64,000 nucleotides of DNA from Butyriboletus loyo (lineage: Eukaryota; Basidiomycota; Agaricomycetes; Boletales; Boletaceae). Numbering within the stretch: the stretch's first letter is position 1; every line of letters starts with the position of its first letter. The notes beneath the pieces were generated by a model that saw only the letters and a list, made by a program, of their open reading frames with translations, did not search any database and was not told the origin of the DNA. Made by a program: the position numbers and the translations under genes. Positions 1-7,714 of this stretch are shown here, piece after piece. The DNA lies in assembly GCA_038093515.1 (NCBI GenBank), contig JBBPSI010000068.1, positions 1 through 64,000 on the forward strand. The letters run 5' to 3'.

Positions 1-373
1 TCAAGTGACTTTAGAGTCACGTTATCGTGGGAATTAATTCCCATAAAGGCACCGCTTGAGTTTATCCTAAGTGCCTTCCCTTCGGACTATCCAAAGGGTT
101 AACGTTGACAGCACGTGACCGTGAGAATTCTGCGGAGTTTGATCGGCGTGGGTCACATGCTATACTCTAGTTGTTGCTTGGTAAGGCGCACAGCCGTGGG
201 ATTCGGGAATGCCCCGGCCCGATTTACGGACCGCTCCGGCTAGCAGCAGGACCGGATTTGCGGTTACTTCCTAATCGGGACAGCTGGTCCGTGCGCGGCC
301 CAACCGGTCTAGCGAAGCAAATACAAAAATGGTCTGGCCACACTAGGAGAGGCTGATAGTAAAAAGTGTATAC

Positions 374-430
374 TAGGGGGTAATGGAGTGTGCGCTCCAT
401 CTGATGAGACCTAAAGGTCGAAACCCCCTA
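374..430 (+). ncRNA. Type-III hammerhead ribozyme, copy 1
   Basis: Every element of the hammerhead fold is present. Stem III is open and 8 bp (TAGGGGGT at 374-381 with ACCCCCTA at 423-430). The cleavage triplet is GTA, with cleavage predicted after A382. Stem I is 6 bp (ATGGAG 383-388, CTCCAT 395-400) closed by TGTGCG. The core CTGATGA is at 401-407. Stem II is GACC/GGTC (408-411, 416-419) with loop TAAA, followed by GAA 420-422 and A423 pairing with T381. There is no mismatch in any stem. Entry through stem III makes it type III, as in plant retrozymes and viroid-like RNAs. Activity is inferred from the fold. Confidence 0.9.
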
Positions 431-582
431 AATTGTGGGATACCCCCCATAATTAATCGTTATCAATTACGTTCTGACATTACGTAATGAGCCGAATAAG
501 GCACGATTAAGCTCGCCTAATCCCATAAGCCGAGTCGAGTACAGGTGGGTTGGTTACGCTAGTCACGTGACCCGCTCACCTC

Positions 583-599
583 ACCAGCCTTCGGCTGGT
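583..599 (+). other. Stable hairpin near the 3' end of the subtelomeric unit
   Basis: ACCAGC (583-588) pairs with GCTGGT (594-599) around a CTTCG loop. The hairpin lies 12 bp before the point where the later copies switch to telomeric repeat, and it recurs at 1508-1524 and in the third copy. It could mark or protect an RNA 3' end; that role is inference. Confidence 0.6.
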
Positions 600-616
600 T
601 CGGCTCGTTCACTAAC

Positions 617-1541
617 GGTCCAGGGATCGGGGGGAGGGGTAAATGAAGTCACGTGGCAACACGTGTCCGAGGGGCCCAAAGTGCATAGCTGGTGCCTGGC
701 GTGCCTGTGACGCGCGTGATTGATCTCGATTCAAGTCACGTGACCAGCACAGCATGAATAAGAGATAGGGCGAAGGGAAAAGGGGCGTTCTGCCTAATAC
801 ACCCTGTTCCCACGGTACCTGAAAGGTTTCAATCAGAGGTCACGTGAGTTACCCATCACGTGATACGCCTAGCTGGTAAAACAGCGGGCTGGCCCGAACG
901 AGCGCACACTCCGGCCCCCTCCAAGTCAAGTGACTTTAGAGTCACGTTATCGTGGGAATTAATTCCCATAAAGGCACCGCTTGAGTTTATCCTAAGTGCC
1001 TTCCCTTCGGACTATCCAAAGGGTTAACGTTGACAGCACGTGACCGTGAGAATTCTGCGGAGTTTGATCGGCGTGGGTCACATGCTATACTCTAGTTGTT
1101 GCTTGGTAAGGCGCACAGCCGTGGGATTCGGGAATGCCCCGGCCCGATTTACGGACCGCTCCGGCTAGCAGCAGGACCGGATTTGCGGTTACTTCCTAAT
1201 CGGGACAGCTGGTCCGTGCGCGGCCCAACCGGTCTAGCGAAGCAAATACAAAAATGGTCTGGCCACACTAGGAGAGGCTGATAGTAAAAAGTGTATACTA
1301 GGGGGTAATGGAGTGTGCGCTCCATCTGATGAGACCTAAAGGTCGAAACCCCCTAAATTGTGGGATACCCCCCATAATTAATCGTTATCAATTACGTTCT
1401 GACATTACGTAATGAGCCGAATAAGGCACGATTAAGCTCGCCTAATCCCATAAGCCGAGTCGAGTACAGGTGGGTTGGTTACGCTAGTCACGTGACCCGC
1501 TCACCTCACCAGCCTTCGGCTGGTTCGGCTCGTTCACTAAC
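617..1541 (+). mobile_element. Complete 925-bp hammerhead-bearing unit abutting CCTAA repeats (copy 2)
   Basis: This is the one complete unit if it is taken to end at the telomeric junction. It starts at GGTCC (617) and ends in ACTAAC (1536-1541), where copy 1 continues into GGTCC but this copy continues into CCTAA repeats. The ACTAAC tail shares CTAAC with the telomeric repeat. The first 309 bp (617-925) are unique to this unit in the window and hold five of its seven CACGTG motifs. The RNA sense of the ribozyme reads toward the CCTAA array. That is the orientation expected if an RNA 3' end anneals to the G-rich overhang of a left chromosome end and primes reverse transcription. No ORF of note is present. 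I infer a non-autonomous retroelement. Confidence 0.7.
1299..1355 (+). ncRNA. Type-III hammerhead ribozyme, copy 2
   Basis: It is identical to the copy at 374-430, shifted by exactly 925 bp. Predicted cleavage follows A1307. Two cleavages, here and in copy 1, would release a 925-nt linear RNA from a transcript of the tandem; such RNA could in principle be circularised. Confidence 0.9.
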
Positions 1542-1580
1542 CTAACCTAACCTAACCTAACCTAACCTAACCTAACCTTA
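1537..1580 (+). repeat. Interstitial telomere-like array, CCTAA x7
   Basis: Seven perfect CCTAA units run from 1541 to 1575, followed by a degenerate unit. The strand is C-rich on the + strand, as at a left chromosome end, and the array directly follows the hammerhead unit. The period is 5 (TTAGG on the other strand), not the common fungal TTAGGG. The array marks a former or captured chromosome end. Confidence 0.8.
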
Positions 1581-2059
1581 TTTCATACACCCACTACCTA
1601 GGGTTAGGATCAGGGGTTATTGCATTGAGTGATATTTAATATAAAATATGCAAACATGTGGACAGTTTTTTGAGCCACTGTAAGAAAGCTGAATTCCTCA
1701 TTGACCACCAGGTTAAGAGTGTCCAGGTATGAATGACAAATCAGTCCATCAACTAGGTCCAGTGATTGCATTGGAGATGGTGGTGCGCCTGTTTGATGTG
1801 GTTGCAGTATGGACTATGCATGCTTGTCTGTCAGACCAATGTTGAATGACTTGTGTCTCCTTATCATAAGTGATGGTAAACTCTCTGGAATTGGTGACAT
1901 GGACCTCATTGACCATGGTGAATTTATGTTTGTGTCCTGCATCATTCATGTTAGCATGGGTGCATTGAAAGTGTTGTGCATAAGTACGTCGACGTCGCCA
2001 TGCACAATGTGTTGAATGTTTATAATACATAGGCCAATGTGGCCATACAGAACATGACT

Positions 2060-2880
2060 GTTGATGATGGAGATAGCTTTCAGTGGCTGTCCAGTAGCTT
2101 TCACCCTCATATGGAAGTAGCTTTCTGTGGCTATACAGTCTCTTGACTAATGTGGAAGTAGCTTTCTCTGTGGCTGTTCAGTAGCTTTCTCCCTTATATG
2201 GAAGTAGCTTTCAGTGGCTGTGTATTGCCCCCTGCACATGGTCACCATTTGTGTACATATACTTGGAATAATAGTCCAAGTGAATCAAGTTAAATTTAGG
2301 GGCTATTGTACATGGCAATGTCAATGTTGCCATGCATGATCTTGACATTACTTATTGGATGTCTACACTATTGCAGTGGGTATAGACTAAAACTAGAAGG
2401 TGTGGTAGCTTGCATAACATGTTGATATTACCATGCAAGGATTGGAGCATAGGCTGCATAACACATCGACGTCACCATGCAAGGTCAATGATACTCTTGG
2501 TGCTTTCCAAGGACAGTGTGACATGATCCCAAAGTGGAAGTAGCTTTTGTGACATGACCCAAAAGTGGAAGTAGCTTTTGTCACACAATCCCAAAGTGGA
2601 AGTAGCCTTTGTCACACAATCCCAAAGTGGAAGTAGCTTTTGTGACATGACCCAAAAGTAGAAGTAGCTTTTGTCACACAATCCCAAAGTGGAAGTAGCT
2701 TTCTGTGGCTGTCCCATAGCTTTCAGTGGCTGTGTATTGGCCCCTGCACATGTCACCATCCATATACCCTTGGATAATAGTCCAAGTATGACCTAGTGAG
2801 TGAATCAAGTAAACTTAGGAGCTACCATGCATGGTGACATCGATGTCACCATGCACAATCTTGACAAGTATAATGAATGT
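2060..2880. repeat. Minisatellite block 1 (31-bp period) inside a larger duplicated segment
   Basis: The motif gaagtagctt recurs at 2537, 2568, 2599, 2630, 2661 and 2692, a strict 31-bp period, with spacers alternating between 'tgtgacatgacccaaaag' and 'tgtcacacaatcccaaag' types. Around it, a segment containing 'gtattg', 'cctgcacatg' and 'aatagtccaag' occurs at about 2200-2330 and again at about 2720-2870, offset by 512 bp. The open frames across it are artefacts of the repeat. I see no gene. Confidence 0.8.
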
Positions 2881-3081
2881 CTCACAGTTTGGGACTTGGA
2901 CTAGACAGGTGCAAATATACTGTAGGCCAGGATACAGCTGTTGCAGTGGAGCATAGACTAAAACTAGAATGGCAGCTTGCATAACACATCGACACCACCA
3001 TATACATACAAAGATTGGGATGTTATGCTATAGTGCTAATACTGGCTCACATCAATGTTGCCATGCATGACAGTGTGACAC

Positions 3082-3300
3082 AAACCCAAATGTGGAAGTA
3101 GCTTTCGTGACACAACCCAAATGCAGAAGTAGCTTTCGTGACACAACCCAAATGCAGAAGTAGCTTTCGTGACACAACCCAAATGCAGAAGTAGCTTTCG
3201 TGACACAACCCAAATGTAGAAGTAGCTTTCGTGACATGACCCAAAAGTGGAAGTAGCTTTCTGTCACAACCTGAATGGGGAAGTAGCTTTCTGTTGGAGC
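3082..3300. repeat. Minisatellite block 2 (31-bp period, about 7 units)
   Basis: The gaagtagc motif falls at 3095, 3126, 3157, 3188, 3219, 3250 and 3280. Most units share 'cgtgacacaacccaaatg', so this is a homogenised variant of the array at 2.5-2.7 kb. It ends about 30 bp before the truncated hammerhead copy. Confidence 0.85.
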
Positions 3301-3330
3301 TACGCCACCTAGTCCCTGGTTTAGAATATT

Positions 3331-3850
3331 AGGGTTAACGTTGACAGCACGTGACCGTGAGAATTCTGCGGAGTTTGATCGGCGTGGGTCACATGCTATA
3401 CTCTAGTTGTTGCTTGGTAAGGCGCACAGCCGTGGGATTTGGGAAGCCCCGGCCCGATTTACGGGCCGCTCCGGCTAGCAGCAGGACCGGATTTGCAGTT
3501 ACTTCCTAATCGGGACAGCTGGTCCGTGCGCGGCCCAACCGGTCTAGCGAAGCAAATACAAAAATGGTCTGGCCACACTAGGAGAGGCTGATAGTAAAAG
3601 TGTATACTAGGGGGTAATGGAGTGTGCGCTCCATCTGATGAGACCTAAAGGTCGAAACCCCCTAAATTGTGGGATACCCCCCATAATTAATCGTTATCAA
3701 TTACGTTCTGACATTACGTAATGAGCCGAGTAAGGCACGATTAAGCTCGCCTAATCCCATAAGCCGAGTCGAGTACAGGTGGGTTGGTTACACTAGTCAC
3801 GTGACCCGCTCACCTCACCAGCCTTCGGCTGGTTCGGCTCGTTCACTAAC
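3331..3850 (+). mobile_element. 5'-truncated hammerhead-bearing unit abutting CCTAA repeats (copy 3)
   Basis: Homology to the 925-bp unit begins abruptly at 3331 (equivalent to position 95 of copy 1) and runs to ACTAAC at 3845-3850. It then passes into CCTAA repeats at exactly the same base as copy 2. It differs from copies 1 and 2 by a few substitutions and single-base indels, so it is older. Truncation at the outer (5') end with a fixed 3' end is the usual mark of incomplete target-primed reverse transcription. One indel breaks the 61-codon ORF of the other copies, while the ribozyme is untouched. Confidence 0.75.
3608..3664 (+). ncRNA. Type-III hammerhead ribozyme, copy 3
   Basis: All stems, loops and core bases match the other two copies although the surrounding unit has diverged. 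Stem III is 3608-3615 with 3657-3664, stem I is 3617-3634, and the core CTGATGA follows at 3635. Its conservation in the most diverged copy suggests constraint, although the sample is three copies. Confidence 0.88.
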
Positions 3851-3872
3851 CCTAACCTAACCTAACCTAACC
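3846..3872 (+). repeat. Interstitial telomere-like array, short CCTAA run
   Basis: The sequence is CTAAC followed by three to four CCTAA units and then AT-rich DNA. It has the same orientation and the same junction with the hammerhead unit as the array at 1541. It is read as an older chromosome end buried by later additions. Confidence 0.75.
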
Positions 3873-5287
3873 AAAAATGCGCCAGGTTGAGCAGAGGAGC
3901 GGGGGTGTAGATCTGAACTCAAAGCATAGGAAAATGTCATTGCATTGTTTGATTTTTATCTACAGAATCGCACCGCAGAATCCTTGACCAGAAGCACCCA
4001 GATATGCTCTTTTTCATGGTATTTTTGTTTGATTTTTATTACAGAATTGCAGAAGCTCCATAAGAATATTTAAATCAAGAATGGCTTATATCTATGTGGG
4101 AATTGATGTAACAGAGTCAAATGTCATCTTATATGGTCCCTGGACTGTGGGAGTTATATGCAGGCTCAGGGGCTCTATGCTAGTCTGCAATTTGACTTGT
4201 TTTGTTGATCTATAAATGTGATTACTTATTTAATTCCAGGCCAATTTCCAAATATCATAATTATCGCAGCCAGATAGACAATATGTAGAGTATTACGCAA
4301 CTGATAAAAAATAAATCATGACAATCGGACCGTGGGAAGCATAGCAAAAGTGCAATCTAAAATTAATAGTGTAGTCAAACTGTACCATTTGTGGCGCTTT
4401 TTTGATTACCAAATGTGTTGTATCCACTGTGCCAAAACATAGCCAAACTGTACTCATTGTGGCGCTTTTTTGATTACCCAATCTGTTGTGTTACTGTGCC
4501 AAAATATTGATTATTGTGTAGATGTGGCTGCTTGACTCTTTTGGGATGCTTACATAAGCAAAAGTGCGCTGTCTCATACTGGCGTCCTGGATGCCCATGC
4601 TACTACAGCCACAATCTCAAAATACATTGATACATATTATTTCTATTTTTCTCATAACTTGATCAAATCATGATAGATCTACAGTATATACCAATGATAA
4701 TATTCATATTCAGAGTGGTGTTTCCATATAGCAAATCCTATTTCCTGATTGGGTCATTTTGGGTGTAGATCTGGGATTCAGATTACCTAGGATTGGCTAC
4801 CAAAGCAGGCTCATAACACCAGGGCAGTGAGGAGATGCAGGGTATGTTTGTGAGAGTTGCTGGACAGTGTGAGCAGCACTGCGATCAATGATACACACCA
4901 GTTCATTCACTTAGGGGACTTGGGATCTTCCATGTTGTGTCACTATCTCTGAGCATGTCTCTGGCCCCCAAAAGCAGGGTCTCTGGTCTAGTCTCTCAGA
5001 GTCCCCAGAGAACGTTCTCTGGAGACTTTCCCACCGGACTGGATGTTCTCCCCTTTTTGGTCAATTCAGTCTCTACAAGCAACCCCCCGTAATGGCCGTG
5101 GGAGCATCTCGAAACTGGTGCCTAAGGTGAGATATTTATTATTTATTTTCGGCGATCCGCAAATCAGGCGTTGCTATCTCCGACGCCGACTGTTTGACCC
5201 ACCCTACCACATAATACTGCTCCTTCTCCTTGTCCTTCTATTCCGCTCCCGTCGATATCAGTCTGATCGCAAACACAGGGCTGAAGG
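3873..5287. other. AT-rich intergenic DNA upstream of coronin
   Basis: No gene is supported. There is a local direct repeat: two segments of about 60 bp starting near 4375 and 4445 share 'gtggcgcttttttgatta' and 'actgtgccaaaa'. At 5005-5022 lies a perfect 18-bp palindrome centred on AACGTT. The last 250 bp should include the coronin promoter. Confidence 0.6.
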
Positions 5288-7251
5288 ATGTCCAGATTTG
5301 TGCGCGCTTCCAAGTATCGGTATGTCTAATTCCCCAGATCATCTCGCCGTTGATAGTCATTCTTCGCCGCACGCGCGTCCACCTTTCAACCCTGCCCTGA
5401 TCTTATTATTGCGTTCTCAGACACGTCTTCGGACAAGCAGCCAAAAAAGAACACAGCTATGATAATGTCAAAGTTTCTTCCAGCGCCTGGGATACTAATC
5501 TCATCGCCGCATCCGCGGTACGTGCCATTCACTCCGAGTGCGTGCCAGCTAATTGATATTTGTACAGCGTTACATCAGTATTAATTGGTCTGCATCCGGC
5601 GGTGGTGCATTTGCCATACTTCCGCTTCCATCCTCGTTTGGTTCAGGCCAACATGACGTACCTTCGAAGCTCCCTGACATCATTCCCCTCGCTCGTACGC
5701 ATACGGCAGCTGTTCTTGACACCGCCTGGTCGCCCGCAAATGACACCCTCGTCGCTTCTGCATCTGAAGATGGCACTTCTCTCCTTTGGAAAGTCTCTGA
5801 CAGCCTCTTTGACGGCTGGACCTCGGACGCTTGGGAGCCTTACGACTTAGAACCCGTCGCAAGGGTCGACGTAAGCCCAAAGAAAGTCGGTCAGGTTGTT
5901 TGGCATCCAACTGCCGCAAACGTTATCGCAACCGCATCCGGCGAGCACCTAGTGAAACTTTGGGACCTCGCTGATCTGTCGCGTCCTCGCTCCGCCTTGA
6001 ACGGCCACGGTGATACCATCCAGTCCCTTGCATTTAACGTGACCGGCACCATTCTTGCAACCACGTGCCGAGACAAGAAACTTCGTCTCTTTGACCCCCG
6101 CACCGGTGGTGACCCCGTCCGTATCACAGAAGGACATGGCGGTATCAAAGGCACCCGAGTGATCTGGATGGGAGAGCACGATCGCATCGCCACGACTGGT
6201 TTCAGTAAAATGAGTGACCGGCAGGTCAGCGTTTGGGAAACCGGAGGACTTGGAAATATGAAAACTCTCATGATCGACCAGAGCGCTGGAGTCATCATGC
6301 CATTCTGGAGCGACAATGGCATTCTGTTCCTCGGTATGTCCACATGTTTCTTGACGTTCGTGATGTTTACTGATCCTTTCCACGACAGCTGGCAAGGGGT
6401 GTGTCTTTTGTTATAGACGTCGGATTTATTGCTGAGTTTCCGTTTAATCAGAGATGGAAATATTCGGTATTATGAGTATGAATCTGACTCATTGTACTCC
6501 CTCGCAGAGCACTCGACCTCGAACCCTCAGCGTGGCATGTGTTTCCTTCCTAGACGTGCGCTGGAAGTCTCCGAATGCGAGATTGCACGAGCATTCAAGG
6601 TTACCAGCAATGGAGTGGAGCCGATCGCATTTATTGTTCCCCGTCGGGTGAGTATAATAGTTGGGTTCAATCTCATTTCGCTCTCCACGCAGCTATGTGC
6701 ATGCTAAGTTGACGTATGCCATCCAACGCAGGCTGACTCCTTCCAATCGGATATCTACCCACCTGCAGTATCTTCGGAGCCATCTCTGACTGCTGCCGAG
6801 TTCTTCGCAGGCAAGACGGCGCCACTAAACCTTGTCAGTCTCGAGAATGGCGCCGTTTTTGCCGGAAATGATGTACCACCCGCGCCAACCGTAATTTCTG
6901 TCCCAGCTCCAGCTCCAGCTCCAGCTCCAGCCCCAGCGCCGTTACCTGAACCGACGTTCACTCCCGCTGTGACAAAATCAGCGACAGCAACTCCTGTGCG
7001 TTCCGAATCACTTCCTATCAATACACCAATTGCAGACTCTCCTGGAGACAACGTGCGTCCTTGTCATCTAAACGTTGGTGGTGGGTCTGAACACTCACTG
7101 TCTCCAGGGAAATTCTGGGCTCGAAGAGGAAGTTGACCGCTTAAATGGCGAACTGCGCGAAGCCAGACAAAAGATTCGTAACCTCGAACTTCAAGTGGAG
7201 GGTTTGAAGACCAACGCAAGGAAAGCCGCGCAAACCTTGATGGAGGGATAG
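5288..7251 (+). CDS. Coronin (WD40 actin-binding protein)
   Basis: Coronins bind F-actin and Arp2/3 and organise cortical actin patches. Seven exons keep frame to give 521 residues: 5288-5319, 5421-5517, 5568-6333, 6389-6398, 6452-6647, 6732-7052 and 7108-7251. The N-terminus MSRFVRASKYRHVFG is the family signature, followed by WD repeats (HTAAVLDTAWSP, GHGDTIQSLAFN). The blade GKGDGNIRYYE is reassembled only through a 10-nt exon. After the propeller comes a low-complexity linker with an Ala-Pro run near 6905-6945, then a C-terminal coiled coil (GLEEEVDRLNGELREARQ...) for oligomerisation. The length is somewhat below yeast coronin and typical for filamentous fungi. All introns are GT-AG. The stop is TAG. 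Confidence 0.95.
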
Positions 7252-7714
7252 ATCTATTAGCCGCAGAGAAAGCATACCCAGTATAAAGGACGGGATTTGT
7301 TTAGCTTGTAATTTTTGACTTGATATAAATGTCGCCCTTGTAAGTATTTCTGACTGCGCACGAGGTTCACGGAACGGGCAGAGTGCTCCGCAATCCGACT
7401 GAAAACGGCAGTCGACACACGTGCGACTCTGAACCAAATCGAAGTACTAGTTTGGGCCAGATAACTTAAAACTTATATGCAATCCTCTGGTTTCCGCTTC
7501 GACATCACCGCCCTTAACGTCTATCGTGCTAGTCGCTATTGAATCCTCTGAATCGCTCAACCGCTGCGATACTTTCAGCGTACAAACCCAGCTCGCTGAC
7601 AGAGTCAGTGTCTAACCGGCACCGACTCACTCACAGTTGGACACAGGCGGTCCGCAAGGAGTCACTCCAAAGTGTCTCTGTAGCAGGCCCGTCCAACTCA
7701 GCTTTTAGCGCTGG
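7252..7714. other. Intergenic between coronin and the ankyrin-RCC1-BTB gene
   Basis: Both flanking genes read rightward, so this holds the coronin 3' end and the next promoter. I see no ORF or RNA gene. Confidence 0.6.

Larger units (their letters stand above)
1..616 (+). mobile_element. Partial copy of 925-bp hammerhead-bearing subtelomeric unit (copy 1)
   Basis: This is the 3' two-thirds of a 925-bp unit whose upstream part lies outside the window. By eye it is identical to 926-1541. It ends in ACTAAC and continues without a break into the next complete unit, so the two are a head-to-tail tandem with no telomeric repeat between them. It holds one complete type-III hammerhead (374-430), a hairpin with a CTTCG loop near its 3' end (583-599) and two CACGTG sites. 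A 61-codon ORF (171-356) is probably incidental because the third copy has indels in it. No reverse transcriptase or other protein is encoded, so the element would depend on proteins supplied elsewhere. Confidence 0.75.

Noticed and set aside
171..356. 61-codon ORF present in copies 1 and 2 of the subtelomeric unit
   Set aside because: The copies are identical at DNA level, so conservation is uninformative, and the third copy has indels that break the frame while the ribozyme stays intact.
597..606. GGTTCGGCTC near the end of the subtelomeric unit as a Pol III B-box
   Set aside because: Two mismatches to consensus and no A-box at proper spacing; too weak to call a promoter.
1..925. Viroid-like RNA captured into the genome
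   Set aside because: A viroid-like satellite would usually carry a ribozyme in both polarities; no hammerhead core is found on the minus strand of the unit, and the fixed telomeric junction fits a retroelement better.
2393..3267. Several open frames with repeated KATSTFGLC or ESYFHFWV motifs
   Set aside because: They are translations of the 31-bp minisatellite; since 31 is not divisible by 3 the same motif appears in all frames.
5570..6395. Long minus-strand ORFs across the coronin exon
   Set aside because: Shadows of the coding strand with no recognisable domain.
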